64,000 nt of DNA from Catellatospora bangladeshensis (GCF_016862575.1 NZ_BONF01000011.1:124001-188000), one strand, 5' to 3'; numbered from the stretch's first letter, positions 38,467 to 47,786 are shown. Program-made: numbers and translations. The notes: generated from the letters alone by a model not told the origin.

Positions 38467-38883
38467 CTAGTTGTCCGCGCCGTCCAATGCGGCCAGCGCC
38501 TCCCGGACGAACGGATGGGTCGCCGACAGGTTCGTGTCGGCGAGCACCATCGACAACAGGCGCCGCGCATCGGCCACGGAGCCGCCGTCGTCGTCCCGGC
38601 GCCGCCGCCGGCGCCCGTCGCTGGCCTGCTGCTCGGCGCGCACCGCTGGCCACAGCACGGCCAGCGCGCCGCCCGTCTGCAGCACCTCGTCGCAGCGGCG
38701 GGCCAGGTCCTCGGTGGGCCAGCGCTCGCCGGACTCCACCTTCGCGATGGTCGCCTCGCTGTGCGGCATCCGCTGCGCCAGCCTGCCCTGCGAATACCCG
38801 CGCATGCTGCGCCACCACCGCAGCTGCGTCGCGAAGTCACGTGCCGCGGCCGCCTGCTCGCGGCCGGTAGATAGCTCGGTCAA
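38467..38883 (-). CDS. XRE-family helix-turn-helix regulator
   Basis: A 138-residue regulator. TTG 38883 is taken as start because GGAGGCG precedes it closely; the ATG at 39012 adds 43 unlikely residues. The HTH is LRWWRSMRGYSQGRLAQRMP followed by SEATIAKVESGER, and the C-terminal part is helical and charged. It lies upstream of the permease/amidase operon on the same strand with 126 bases between and may control it. It is divergent from the FadR-type gene. Confidence 0.85.
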   Translation of the reverse strand: MTELSTGREQAAAARDFATQLRWWRSMRGYSQGRLAQRMPHSEATIAKVESGERWPTEDLARRCDEVLQTGGALAVLWPAVRAEQQASDGRRRRRRDDDGGSVADARRLLSMVLADTNLSATHPFVREALAALDGADN

Positions 38884-39027
38884 GACCCGCCTCCGAGGGG
38901 CCGTGTGTCCACAAAGGACGTACCGTATACCGCGCCCCCCATGCGGCGGAAACCGCAGACAGTAAACAGCAACCCGTTGCACGAGTCCATGCATGTATTC
39001 ATGCAATCGCATTCATGTTCGTGCCAT

Positions 39028-39044
39028 AACTGGTCTGACCACTT
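39028..39044. promoter_or_regulatory. FadR-type operator
   Basis: AACTGGTCTGACCACTT contains TGGTCTGACCA, matching the core TGGTCNGACCA bound by E. coli-type FadR. It lies 34 bases before ATG 39078 of a FadR-type gene, so autoregulation is likely. Two further TGACCA half-sites follow at once. Confidence 0.6.
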
Positions 39045-39077
39045 GACCACCTGACCAAGGTGTCGCACCGTGGACGC

Positions 39078-39803
39078 ATGGCCCTGGAACGCATTCAGCG
39101 ACGCTCTTTGCCCGGCGAGGTCTACGACCAGCTCCTGCGCGAACTCGTCGACGGCGGCTACCCCGCCGGGCAGCCGCTGCCCAGCGAACGCCGCCTCGCC
39201 GAGGCCCTCGGCGTCAGCCGCCCCGCCGTACGCGAGGCGCTGCAGCGCATGTCCCACGCCGGCCTGGTCGACGTACGCCAGGGCGGCGCCACCACCGTCA
39301 CCGACTTCCGCCGCTCCGGCGGCCTCGACCTGCTCCCCCACCTGCTGCTGCCCGGCGGCGGCATCGACCTGGCCGTGGCCCGCAGCATCCTGGAGGCCCG
39401 CCTCGCGATCGGCCCGAAGGTCGCCGAACTCGCCGCCACCCGAGGCGGCCCCACCGCCGCCGACGTGCTCGACCGGGCCGTCGCCGAGCTGGCCGCCGAC
39501 ACCGACCCGGTCGGGCGGCAGCGGCGCGCACTCGTGTTCTGGGAGCACGTCGTCGAGGCCGCCGACTCGATCGCGTTCCGGCTCATGTTCAACAGCCTGC
39601 GCGCCGCGTACGAGCCCGCGCTGCCCGCCCTGGCCACCGTCATGGCCGCCGAGGTCGACCGGATCGGCGACTACCGCGCCCTCACCGCCGCCGTCGTCGC
39701 CGCCCGCCCGGACGACGCCCACCGCCTGGCCCACGACCTGCTCGGCAACGCCACCCGCGAGCTGCTGCACGCCATCGACACCCTGGACGGAGACCGGCCG
39801 TGA
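39078..39803 (+). CDS. FadR-type (GntR family) regulator
   Basis: A 241-residue regulator starting MALERIQRRSLPGEVYDQLL at ATG 39078. The winged helix is PLPSERRLAEALGVSRPAVR with EALQRMSHAGLVDVRQGG after it, and the C-terminal all-helical FCD/FadR ligand domain includes ILEARLAIGPKVAELAATR. A FadR-like operator lies just upstream. Its stop overlaps the start of a fatty acid hydroxylase/sterol desaturase (GTGA), which supports lipid control. The ligand could be an acyl-CoA, but that is inference. Confidence 0.9.
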   Translation: MALERIQRRSLPGEVYDQLLRELVDGGYPAGQPLPSERRLAEALGVSRPAVREALQRMSHAGLVDVRQGGATTVTDFRRSGGLDLLPHLLLPGGGIDLAVARSILEARLAIGPKVAELAATRGGPTAADVLDRAVAELAADTDPVGRQRRALVFWEHVVEAADSIAFRLMFNSLRAAYEPALPALATVMAAEVDRIGDYRALTAAVVAARPDDAHRLAHDLLGNATRELLHAIDTLDGDRP

Positions 39804-40516
39804 CCCCCGGCGACCGCCGGGCCGCCGAGCACGCCGCACGCCGCCGCCTGGCCGCCGACGAGGCCGACACCGGAGCACGCCGCACCGCCGTACCCCTGTC
39901 GCAGGTCTTCGGCCGGTTCTGGCGGCACCCCAGCCCCTGGCTCATCCTCACCGTGTTGGCCGCCGCGGTCGCCTGGCGGCTGGCCGAGGGCGGCTGGCAG
40001 GCCGCCGACCTGTGGGCGCCCGCCGTCCTCGTCGCCCTGTTCCCGCTGCTCGAATGGGTGATCCACGTGTTCGTCCTGCACTGGCGCCCACGCCGCGTCG
40101 GCAGGCTGACGCTGGACACCGAACTCGCCCGCGACCACCGCCGCCACCACGCCGACCCGCGCGACATCCCGCTGGTGTTCATCCCGTGGCGCTCGCTGCT
40201 GGCCGTCATCGCCGGGTACACGACCGCCGCGCTGCTCGCCTTCCCGCGGCTCGGCCAGGCGCTCACGTTCATCGCGGCCGTCGCCGCGGCCGGGCTGGTC
40301 TACGAGTGGACCCACTACCTCGTCCACAGCGACCACCGGCCCCGCAGCCGCCTCTACAAGGCGGTCTGGCGCAACCACCGGCTGCACCACTACCGCAACG
40401 AGCACTACTGGTTCACGGTCACCACCAGCGGCACCGCCGACCGCCTCCTGGGCACCTGCCCCGACCCGGCGGCCGTCCCGGTCTCGCCCACCGCGAAGAA
40501 CCTGCACGCGTCATGA
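39800..40516 (+). CDS. Fatty acid hydroxylase/sterol desaturase family membrane enzyme
   Basis: A 238-residue di-iron membrane enzyme. Three His clusters are visible: DHRRHHADP, THYLVHSDH and NHRLHHYRNEH, as needed for the non-heme di-iron centre, with four membrane segments between. Members hydroxylate or desaturate lipids, sterols or carotenoids. It is coupled to the FadR-type regulator by a GTGA overlap (GTG 39800) and ends in a terminator shared with a convergent GNAT gene. Confidence 0.88.
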   Translation: MTPGDRRAAEHAARRRLAADEADTGARRTAVPLSQVFGRFWRHPSPWLILTVLAAAVAWRLAEGGWQAADLWAPAVLVALFPLLEWVIHVFVLHWRPRRVGRLTLDTELARDHRRHHADPRDIPLVFIPWRSLLAVIAGYTTAALLAFPRLGQALTFIAAVAAAGLVYEWTHYLVHSDHRPRSRLYKAVWRNHRLHHYRNEHYWFTVTTSGTADRLLGTCPDPAAVPVSPTAKNLHAS

Positions 40517-40517
40517 A

Positions 40518-40553
40518 CGAAGCCCCGCTCCCGGGAGCGGGAACGGGGCTTCG
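40518..40553. terminator. Bidirectional terminator
   Basis: A ten-base outer stem, CGAAGCCCCG with its complement, and an inner five-base stem lie between the convergent hydroxylase and acetyltransferase genes. Confidence 0.75.
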
Positions 40554-40569
40554 CTGCGTCAGCCGCGCG

Positions 40570-41157
40570 TCAGCGGGGCTCGCGCCACATCGGGAACATC
40601 GGCGGGCCGTCCTCGGGCAGATGGAACGGCTCACCCAGCGGCTCGAACCCGTACCGGGCGTACAGCGCCGCCGAACGCGGCTCGGCCGCCTCCAGGTACC
40701 CGGCGACACCCGCCTCGTCCAGCCTGGCCAGCTGGCGCTCCAGCAGCCGCGCGCCCAGCCCCGTGCCCTGTCGATCCGGCCGGGTGGCCAGCAGCGCGAG
40801 GTGGAAGTGCGGCCCGTGCGGGTGGTGCTCGGCGAACGTCGCGTCCAGCATGGCGAACCGCGGGTGGCGGTCCCCCACCAGCGCGTCCAGCCGCTCGTCG
40901 TACCGGTCGATCCACGGGGCGTCGGCGGTGTTGTCGAACCACACCGCCACCGCCTCGTCGCCGATCGTGTGCACCACGCCGTGCTTGAGGCCGTGCTCGG
41001 CGAACCAGCTGAACTGCTCGCCCAGCAGGCGCACCCGCAGGTCACGGTCGGCCACCAGCCACTGCGCGGTCGGCAGGTCGGCGAACGCCGCGGCGATCAG
41101 CGCCCCGGCGGCGACGACGTCGACAGCCGACGTCCCCGCCGCCTGGTCGCTCGTCAT
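40570..41157 (-). CDS. GNAT-family N-acetyltransferase
   Basis: A 195-residue acetyltransferase starting MTSDQAAGTSAVDVVAAGAL at ATG 41157. The acetyl-CoA loop is RPDRQGTGLGARLLERQLA, and the fold closes with AEPRSAALYARYGFEPLGE. ATG overlaps the stop of the amino-acid permease gene (ATGA), so substrate import and acetylation may be linked. The acceptor is unknown. Confidence 0.87.
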   Translation of the reverse strand: MTSDQAAGTSAVDVVAAGALIAAAFADLPTAQWLVADRDLRVRLLGEQFSWFAEHGLKHGVVHTIGDEAVAVWFDNTADAPWIDRYDERLDALVGDRHPRFAMLDATFAEHHPHGPHFHLALLATRPDRQGTGLGARLLERQLARLDEAGVAGYLEAAEPRSAALYARYGFEPLGEPFHLPEDGPPMFPMWREPR

Positions 41158-42653
41158 ACCGGCACCCGTTCGCCGGCCGGGGCCGACACCTCGGTCCGGC
41201 CGCCCTCGACACCCTTGCCGATCGCCTCGTACAGGGCCGGCTTGCTGCTGCGCAGCACCAGCGCCCAGATCACGCCGACGACCGCGAGCAGCAGGTACAG
41301 GCCCGGCAGGATCCACGCGGCGGGGTCGCCCTCCTCGACGGCGAGCATGGTGCCGTAGTCGCGCACCGTCTGCTGCACCGCCCAGATCAGGAACAGCGCC
41401 GACAGGACCGGGGCGATGACCCGGGTCCACAGGCTCTCGCCGCGCTTGTTCTTGGCGAAGTAGAACACCACCGCGACGCTGGTGCCCGCGAGCAGCAGCA
41501 GCACGCCGAAGCCGCCGGTCATGCCCAGCCAGAAGAACAGGTGGGTGAACGGGTCCAGCTCGAAGATCGCGTACACGGCGATCACGGTCAGGCCGATGAC
41601 GCTCTGCAGGATCGACGCGGCCACCGGCGCGCCCGAGCGGGCACCGGTGCGGGCCAGCGAGCGCGGCAGCACGCCCTCGCGCGCCAGCGAGAACGTGTAG
41701 CGGGCCACGGTGTTGTGGTAGGACAGCATCGCCGCGAAGGCGCTGGTCACCAGCAGCACGTTGCCGGCGTCGGCGAAGAACGAGCCCAGGTGCTCGCCGG
41801 CCAGCACGAACATCAGGTCGGCCTGCGCGGCGTGCTCCTGCGCCTGGGCGACGATGTTGTCCGGGCCGGTGGCCACGGTCAGCGCCCACGCGGTCAGCGC
41901 GTACACGAACACCATGACGGCCAGGCCGCCGAAGGAGGCCAGGGCGATGGTGCGCTTGGAGTCGCGCGACTCCTCGGCGAACACCGGCGGGGCCTCGAAC
42001 CCGACGAACGCGGTCACGGTCACCGTCAGCACCGCGCCCAGCGCGCCGCCGACGAACAGGTTGTCCGGCGAGAACGCGGCGAAGCTGACGCCGTCGGCCG
42101 GGTTGGCGATGAACACGACGTCGTACAGCAGCACGATGGCCAGCTCGGCGACGAGCACCACCAGCAGCAGCTTGCTGTTGATCTCGACGCGGGACAGGCC
42201 CAGGACCGTGGTGGCCAGCCACGCGACCAGCGCGAGGATCCACCAGGACACCTCGACGTTGAACATCATCGCCAGCAGGCCGGAGCCGGCCGCGCCGAAG
42301 ATGCCGTAGAGGCCGACCTGCAGCAGGTTGTACGCCAGCACCGCGCCGAGCGCGGCGGCGACGCCGGCCGGGCGGCCGATGCCCTGCGAGATGTACGAGT
42401 AGAACGCGCCGGCGTTGCGGATGTGCCGGGACATGGCCACGTAGCCGAAGGTGAACAGCGCCAGCGCGGCGCCGATGAGCAGGATGCCCAGCGGGAAGCC
42501 GATGACCTGGACGTTCGCCCAGCCGGCGACGATGACGCCGCCGATGACCATCAGCGGGGCGGCCGCGGTCAGCGCGAACGACGCCACGGAGGCCGAGCCG
42601 AGCCGGTCGGCGGCCAGCGCCGACGACAGCGCGGAGCTAGGGGGTGCGGACAC
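41154..42653 (-). CDS. APC-superfamily amino acid permease, second copy
   Basis: A 499-residue transporter starting at GTG 42653 (SAPPSSALSSALAADRLG) with AAGGAG seven bases before it. Twelve membrane segments are visible, with GNxS-type features replaced by SFALTAAAPLMVIGGVI in the first helix and FVGFEAPPVFAEESRDSKRT in the sixth to seventh region, as in amino acid/polyamine permeases. It is coupled to a GNAT gene and preceded by a GPP34 gene on the same strand. Confidence 0.9.
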   Translation of the reverse strand: MSAPPSSALSSALAADRLGSASVASFALTAAAPLMVIGGVIVAGWANVQVIGFPLGILLIGAALALFTFGYVAMSRHIRNAGAFYSYISQGIGRPAGVAAALGAVLAYNLLQVGLYGIFGAAGSGLLAMMFNVEVSWWILALVAWLATTVLGLSRVEINSKLLLVVLVAELAIVLLYDVVFIANPADGVSFAAFSPDNLFVGGALGAVLTVTVTAFVGFEAPPVFAEESRDSKRTIALASFGGLAVMVFVYALTAWALTVATGPDNIVAQAQEHAAQADLMFVLAGEHLGSFFADAGNVLLVTSAFAAMLSYHNTVARYTFSLAREGVLPRSLARTGARSGAPVAASILQSVIGLTVIAVYAIFELDPFTHLFFWLGMTGGFGVLLLLAGTSVAVVFYFAKNKRGESLWTRVIAPVLSALFLIWAVQQTVRDYGTMLAVEEGDPAAWILPGLYLLLAVVGVIWALVLRSSKPALYEAIGKGVEGGRTEVSAPAGERVPV

Positions 42654-42697
42654 GGGGTTGCTCCTTACAGGGGGGTGAGGGGGTGAGGGGGTGTGGT

Positions 42698-43315
42698 TCA
42701 GGTGAGGGTCGCCACGGCCTTGCTGACGGCCAGCTCGGTCTCGGCGATGAGCAGCCGGAGCGGTTCGTCGAGTACGGCGATGATGTGGGAGAGCTGACGC
42801 CCCCGGACGTCGTCCCACATGAAGGTGTTGCTGAGACCGGTCGCGAAGACCAGCCCGGCGAGGATCCGGTCCTCCAGGACCAGGTCCTCCTGGCGGCGCA
42901 GGCGCCCGATGATCCGCGCCGCCGGCCAGGCGGCGTCGTTGACGGATACCGGCATGAATCTTCGCTGCACGCCCAGCAGTCGGCGCGTCTCGACCAGTTG
43001 GAGCGCCCCCGTGGCGGTCAATCTGACGGCGATGTCGGCCTCGGCGGAACGCCCGAGGTAGGCCAGCCAGTCCCGGACCGGGTGCAGCTGCGGCTCGGCC
43101 AGCAGCTGGCCGTGGACCCGGGCGATCAGCGCGTCGGGCGGCGGCGGCGCCTGACGCACCGCCACCCCCTCCGGCAGTGGGCGCACCAGGTCCAGCAGGC
43201 ACAGCTCGGCCAGCAGCGCGGCTGCGAGCCCGAATCCGACGGCTTTGGCGTGCAGCCGGGAGTCTCCGCTGACATCGTCATGCGTCATGAAGTAGAACTC
43301 GTCGGCAATCGGCAC
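42698..43315 (-). CDS. GPP34 (GOLPH3/Vps74-like) family protein, second copy
   Basis: A 205-residue paralogue of the 35171 gene, starting at GTG 43315 (PIADEFYFMTHDDVSGDSRL). The helical body (GFGLAAALLAELCLLDLVRP, then LVLEDRILAGLVFATGLSNT) matches GPP34. It lies 44 bases before the permease on the same strand and probably shares its transcript with it and the acetyltransferase. Its role is unknown; phosphoinositide binding should not be assumed in bacteria. Confidence 0.82.
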   Translation of the reverse strand: MPIADEFYFMTHDDVSGDSRLHAKAVGFGLAAALLAELCLLDLVRPLPEGVAVRQAPPPPDALIARVHGQLLAEPQLHPVRDWLAYLGRSAEADIAVRLTATGALQLVETRRLLGVQRRFMPVSVNDAAWPAARIIGRLRRQEDLVLEDRILAGLVFATGLSNTFMWDDVRGRQLSHIIAVLDEPLRLLIAETELAVSKAVATLT

Positions 43316-43391
43316 GGAGGCACCCTACAGAATGGATCTACGCCCTGTCACCGTCGGCCACGAGCTGTTAACGCTTCCATGTCAATAAGGA

Positions 43392-43419
43392 GGGCGTCCG
43401 ATGCGGACATCGGACGCCC
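43392..43419. terminator. Terminator of the carboxypeptidase gene
   Basis: A perfect 12-base stem, GGGCGTCCGATG with its complement, and the loop CGGA lie 17 bases past the stop. Confidence 0.75.
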
Positions 43420-43436
43420 CGCTGATGGAAATGCCG

Positions 43437-45281
43437 TTACGACTGAGTGACCGCGATGTTGTCGAACCCGGCCTCGACCAGGCTCGCCGTGCTCGCGTCC
43501 GCCGCCTCGATCAGGAATCGCACGCTCTGGCCCGCGTACGCGGTCAGGTTCGCCGATCCCCCGCCCCAGGCGCCGTTGCGGTTGGCCGCCGCACCGGTGA
43601 TCGTCGACAGCACCGTCGTGCCGCCGCTGTGCACGATCGAGATCCGGAGGTAGTCGGCGCTGGACGAGTTCGACCCGTGCGCCAGGTACCACTGCCAGGT
43701 CGCGTTCAGCGTGCCGGTGGCCGGCAGGGTGACCGCGGGCGAGCGGATCGAGCTGACGCCGCCGTCGAGGTCGAAGTCACCCGCCGCCGTGCCCGCCGAC
43801 AGCCCCGTCGCCAGGTCGTTGCTGCCCGCGAACGGGGTCAGCTGCTTGGCGCCGCTGGAGTTGGTCGCCTGCGCCGCGCCGCGCGCCCACTGGCCCAGCG
43901 TCGCGGTGTCGGTGCCGCTCGGGTTGGCCGTCCAGCCGAGGTTCGTCTCGAACGTGTCGGACCAGACCGTGGTGCCGCCGCCACCGGTGCCGCAGTAGGT
44001 CGACTCCTTGCCGATCACCCGGTACGGGCAGTCGGCGGTCTCGGCGAACATCAGCACCGCCTCGCGGTTGCGCGAGGTCTGCGCCGGGATCACCTCGTCG
44101 GGCGGGTAGAAGCCGCCGCCGCTGCCGGAGCTGCCCGGGTACATCTCGAAGGTGTACGCCCAGATCCGGTGCGTGCCCCACATCCAGTCGATCGACGTGC
44201 CGTCGGCGATGTAGAGGTCGCTGGACTGCTCCGGGGTGTACTGGTTCGTCGCGGCCATGTTCTGGCCCAGCGTGGCGAACGTGTTGTACTCGTCGGCGCT
44301 CATGCCCGAGGGGTTGTTGGCCGTCGTGTAGCCGAACGGCCACAGGATGAGCTGCGAGTACGTGTGGAAGTCGATGTTGGCCTTGATCTGCTGGACGCCG
44401 CCGATCACCCGGCTGTTGACGAAGTTGCGCAGGTTCACCGTCTCCGGCGCGGAGAACGCCGACGGCCCGCGGTACGTCTCGCTGCTGGTGGTGCCGCTGG
44501 AGCCGCCGCAGCAGCCCCACTGGTAGGACCAGTTGCGGTTCAGGTCCGTGCCGACGTTGCTCGAACCGCTGTTGGGCTGGCGGTTCTTGCGCCACGAGCG
44601 GTAGCTGCCGGTGGCGATGTCGTACTCGCCGCCGTCGGGGTTCATGTCCGGCACGATCCAGATCTCGCGGCTGTTCACGATGTTCGTGACCCGGCTGTCG
44701 CTGCCGTACCCGCTGGTGAACATGTTCATCAGGTAGATGGCCATCTCCACCGTGAGGTGCTCACGGGCGTGCTGGTGGTGGTTGAACAGGATCTCGACCT
44801 CGTTCTCGTCGGTGGCGACGTTGTCCGAGATCTTGATCAGGGGCATGTTGCGCCCCTCGTACGAGTTGCCGATGGTCGTCACACGGAAGATCGAAGGATA
44901 GGACGACGCCAGTGAGTTGATCACCGCCATCATCTCGTTGTAGTCGTGGTAGTTCGAGTCGGCCGGCGGGAACGCCAGCTCCGGCCCCGCGACCTTGCTC
45001 GGCGCCAGGTGCTGCTCGATGGTGAACCCGAGCGCCTGGATCGCCTTGATCTCGGCCTTGGTCGCGGTGATGTCGAGCACGCCGTGGTCGAAGCCGTCGA
45101 TCGCGGCACCGGTCTTCGCGATCGCGTTGCGCTGGTCGAGCGTCTTGACGTTGAGCACCGAGTACTGGCCGGACGAGCTGATGATCTCCGGTCCGACCGG
45201 CGCGCCGTCGGCCGGCCCGGTCAGGACCATGGCGCCGGCGACCGCCGCTGTCACTACGAGGACGGACAACCGTCTCCGCAT
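43437..45281 (-). CDS. Secreted M14 zinc carboxypeptidase
   Basis: A 614-residue secreted metallopeptidase starting [20 protein letters not shown] at ATG 45281, with GGAGG at the right distance. A TTG further upstream is less likely. After the signal and a propeptide (about 30-105), the M14 domain has zinc ligands in [12 protein letters not shown] (His171, Glu174) and DFHTYSQLI, and a catalytic Glu in [12 protein letters not shown]-terminal jelly-roll-like domain of about 170 residues, common on actinobacterial exoenzymes, ends the protein. It should trim C-terminal residues from extracellular peptides. Confidence 0.92.
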   Translation of the reverse strand: MRRRLSVLVVTAAVAGAMVLTGPADGAPVGPEIISSSGQYSVLNVKTLDQRNAIAKTGAAIDGFDHGVLDITATKAEIKAIQALGFTIEQHLAPSKVAGPELAFPPADSNYHDYNEMMAVINSLASSYPSIFRVTTIGNSYEGRNMPLIKISDNVATDENEVEILFNHHQHAREHLTVEMAIYLMNMFTSGYGSDSRVTNIVNSREIWIVPDMNPDGGEYDIATGSYRSWRKNRQPNSGSSNVGTDLNRNWSYQWGCCGGSSGTTSSETYRGPSAFSAPETVNLRNFVNSRVIGGVQQIKANIDFHTYSQLILWPFGYTTANNPSGMSADEYNTFATLGQNMAATNQYTPEQSSDLYIADGTSIDWMWGTHRIWAYTFEMYPGSSGSGGGFYPPDEVIPAQTSRNREAVLMFAETADCPYRVIGKESTYCGTGGGGTTVWSDTFETNLGWTANPSGTDTATLGQWARGAAQATNSSGAKQLTPFAGSNDLATGLSAGTAAGDFDLDGGVSSIRSPAVTLPATGTLNATWQWYLAHGSNSSSADYLRISIVHSGGTTVLSTITGAAANRNGAWGGGSANLTAYAGQSVRFLIEAADASTASLVEAGFDNIAVTQS

Positions 45282-45474
45282 CTTTGCCTCCAATTAGGGG
45301 TTCGAGGAGGCTCACAGCAGACCATCAGATCCATGGTCATTGCAATATATGTCGATCTTTCTAGTTGTACGTGCAAGCAGGTCGCAGGCGTTTCTGCCGC
45401 CGCCGCCGTGTGAGCAGCGACGACGGCAGCCATAACGCCGCGTGGGTGGCGACTTGGGATGCCCGGGCCGCGGG

Positions 45475-46038
45475 TCAGCGGATGGCGGGATCTGCCGCCC
45501 GCACCGGGACCCGCCCGCCGAGCAAGCCCTCCAGGAACGGGCGCAGCAGCGCGAGCAGCCCGCCACCGAGCACCGCGAGCCCCGCACCCGTTCCCACGAT
45601 CAGGCCCGGCCCGGGCGACACGCTGCCCAGCAGCGCCTCGCTGTCGGCGGACAGCACGAGCAGGCCTATCCGGCCGCACACCAGCAGCAGCACCGCCCCG
45701 GCGACGACAGCCAGGCCCGGCGCCACCGGCCGCGGGGGCCGGGACTCGACCGCCATGACCGTCCCGCACGTCACCCCCACCGCCACGCAGAGCGCCACGG
45801 CCAGCAGGATCGCGAGCCCGTGCCCGGCCGCCTGGCCCCGCGGCACGCCGAACCGCTCCTCCAGGTTCCACAGGTCGAAGGGCGACATGGCCATCCGCAC
45901 GATGTACGCGTCGAAGCTGAGCCAGGGCAGCGGCAGCGAGCACAGCGCCAGTAGCCCGCCGGTGATCGCGGTGCCCCCGGGCACCAGTCGCCAGACCGCG
46001 GCGGCGGTGGTCGTCGGATCCGTGGATGAGGTGTTCAC
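45475..46038 (-). CDS. Four-segment membrane protein of unknown function
   Basis: A 187-residue protein starting at GTG 46038 (NTSSTDPTTTAAAVWRLV) with GAGGAG before it. Four hydrophobic segments are visible (TAITGGLLALCSLPLPWLSF, GLAILLAVALCVAVGVTCG, GLAVVAGAVLLLVCGRIGLL, GLIVGTGAGLAVLGGGLLAL). LPWLSFDAYIV recalls small actinobacterial membrane proteins with no known role. It lies downstream of the transmembrane XRE gene on the same strand. The 45282-45474 gap upstream of the peptidase is AT-rich for this genome and probably holds its promoter. Confidence 0.65.
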   Translation of the reverse strand: MNTSSTDPTTTAAAVWRLVPGGTAITGGLLALCSLPLPWLSFDAYIVRMAMSPFDLWNLEERFGVPRGQAAGHGLAILLAVALCVAVGVTCGTVMAVESRPPRPVAPGLAVVAGAVLLLVCGRIGLLVLSADSEALLGSVSPGPGLIVGTGAGLAVLGGGLLALLRPFLEGLLGGRVPVRAADPAIR

Positions 46039-46183
46039 AACGCTCCTCGGGAGTATGAGAGTGCCGGGCCCGGATACGGCCCGGCGGCATGTCCGCTCTC
46101 ACAATTCCCAGGTCACAAGCTGTCGGACAGGGCAACCGGACGCCGGACAGTCCGGCCGGACACTTTCCCGGCCCGCCGCCCGG

Positions 46184-47281
46184 TCAGCTGCCGACCCGTC
46201 CCCACACCGTCACCATGAACTTCACGCCGACGATCTGCCGGCCGTCCGTCAGCACCTCCATCACCTGGAGCCCGGTGGGCCGGTCGTCGTTGCTGAAGGC
46301 GCACCACTGGCTGCCCGGCCGCAGCCGTGCCAGCTCGATCACCTCATTGCCGACGCTGGTCCGGCAGATCTCGTAGTTCAGCTCCCCGACCGCGACGATC
46401 GAGGCGTCCGTGCCCGGCTGCGTGAGCAGCTGGATCGAGCTGAGCCGCAGATCCCAGGGATCGCCCAGCTCGGCGCTGGTCAGGTTCCACGCCGGCTCCA
46501 TGCCGTCCAGGTCGACCGCATACCCGAAGCCCAGCGACAGGGTGCACTTGCGCAGGATCTCGCCCGCGTTCGCCATCGGGTCGACCGTGCACGGCCCCTC
46601 CTGCGCGGGCGGCCGCGGCGCGGCAGCGCCACCGGTCGCGACGGCCGTGGGCCGCGCCGAGGCGGCGGGCGTCCGCCCGCCCGAGCGGGACGCTGCGACC
46701 GTGGCGCCCGGACCGGGGGTGCCACTCACCGAGACGCCGGGGGTGGGGCTGCCCGACACCATCCCGGCCGCGGCACCGGGCACGGTCGCGAACCCCCCGT
46801 CGGGCCGGGCACCGGCACCGGGATCCTGCCCGCCCCCACCGACCACCAGGTAGGTGACGGCCGCACCGGCGAGCGCGGCGACCAGGAGAGCGGCCGCCGG
46901 CCGCACCCACGCCGGCCTGCGCCCCCGAGCCCCGCGCACGCCGCCCTGAGGATAGGCCTGCCCTGCTCCCGGTGCCGGGGCCGCGGCCATCGGCGGACCG
47001 GCCGCATCGGGGCCCGCCCCCGCGACCCTGGACACTTCGGCCGCCGCCTCCCGCCAGAGCGCCCACAGGCGCTGGCCGTCATGGCCGCCGACCGCGGCGC
47101 AGAACGCCTGGAACGCCTCCTTCTTGGGCAGCGCACCGCTGTTCTCCCAGTCCGACAGCGTGGAGCGGGGGACGCCGTAGGCATTCGTCAGCTGGCCCAG
47201 ACTGCGCCGGCCACGGAACTGCCTGATCTCCTGCTTGAGCCGCGCCAGCGCCGACACGGTCCCGGAGTCGCCGTGAGTCAC
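46184..47281 (-). CDS. Transmembrane protein with cytoplasmic HTH and extracellular domain
   Basis: A 365-residue protein starting at GTG 47281. The N-terminus is a helix-turn-helix (SLGQLTNAYGVPRSTLSDWE), then a Pro/Gly linker, one membrane segment (PAAALLVAALAGAAVTYLVV, about 128-150), a long Ser/Thr/Pro/Gly spacer, and an extracellular domain with Cys pairs (GPCTVDPMANAG, LRKCTLSLGFG, YEICRTSVGN, SQWCAFSNDD). The layout suits a one-component regulator that senses outside and binds DNA inside, as for CadC-like or RodZ-like proteins. The family itself is not recognised. Confidence 0.8.
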   Translation of the reverse strand: MTHGDSGTVSALARLKQEIRQFRGRRSLGQLTNAYGVPRSTLSDWENSGALPKKEAFQAFCAAVGGHDGQRLWALWREAAAEVSRVAGAGPDAAGPPMAAAPAPGAGQAYPQGGVRGARGRRPAWVRPAAALLVAALAGAAVTYLVVGGGGQDPGAGARPDGGFATVPGAAAGMVSGSPTPGVSVSGTPGPGATVAASRSGGRTPAASARPTAVATGGAAAPRPPAQEGPCTVDPMANAGEILRKCTLSLGFGYAVDLDGMEPAWNLTSAELGDPWDLRLSSIQLLTQPGTDASIVAVGELNYEICRTSVGNEVIELARLRPGSQWCAFSNDDRPTGLQVMEVLTDGRQIVGVKFMVTVWGRVGS

Positions 47282-47385
47282 CCCGCGTGTCTACCGAATC
47301 CGCTCCACATTGGCCAACCGCCACCGCGCCCGACGCCCCCGCCACCTCGCCCGCCCGCGCCGACCAGCGGGTATGCTCGGAACCG

Positions 47386-47655
47386 ATGAAACTGGTGCTG
47401 GACCTCCACGAGATCTTCAACAAGGGCCGCGACATCGAGCGGGCTCTCAACGACATCATGGCCGAAGCCGTCGCCAAGAAGGCCCCCATGATCGAGATCA
47501 TCCCCGGCAAGGGCTCGGGCGCCCTGAAGAAGACCGTGCTCCGCTTCCTCGAGCGCAAGGACATCAAGGAGATGTACCACCGCGTCGAGAAGGACTCGAA
47601 GAACTTCGGCCGCCTCTTCGTCCACTTCCGCCACACCAAACCCGGCCGCAAGTAG
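47386..47655 (+). CDS. Smr-domain protein
   Basis: An 89-residue protein starting at ATG 47386, essentially one Smr domain as in the MutS2 C-terminus: LDLHEIFNKGRDIERALND, then IEIIPGKGSGALKKTVLRFL. The HxGxG-like motif is replaced by PGKGSG, which is typical of stand-alone actinobacterial forms. Smr domains can have nicking nuclease activity on branched DNA or RNA; activity here is not shown. A palindromic repeat follows the stop codon. Confidence 0.85.
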   Translation: MKLVLDLHEIFNKGRDIERALNDIMAEAVAKKAPMIEIIPGKGSGALKKTVLRFLERKDIKEMYHRVEKDSKNFGRLFVHFRHTKPGRK

Positions 47656-47660
47656 GCGCT

Positions 47661-47727
47661 GATCTTGCGCGGGGTGTGGGTACGACACACTCCTTTCGGG
47701 CAAATGGGCAACAGTTCGCGCAAGATC
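47661..47727. repeat. 67-bp palindromic intergenic repeat, type A copy 2
   Basis: Inverted relative to the copy at 8111-8177 and identical at 55 of 67 positions by hand count, with most change in the centre and one arm. GATCTTGCGCG and CGCGCAAGATC form the ends. It lies six bases past the Smr stop codon and may terminate it. Confidence 0.8.
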
Positions 47728-47786
47728 GTCTGGATCATGGGACCCGCGGTGGCGGGAACGGGTGCAGAAAAGGCAGCATGTAGCGC

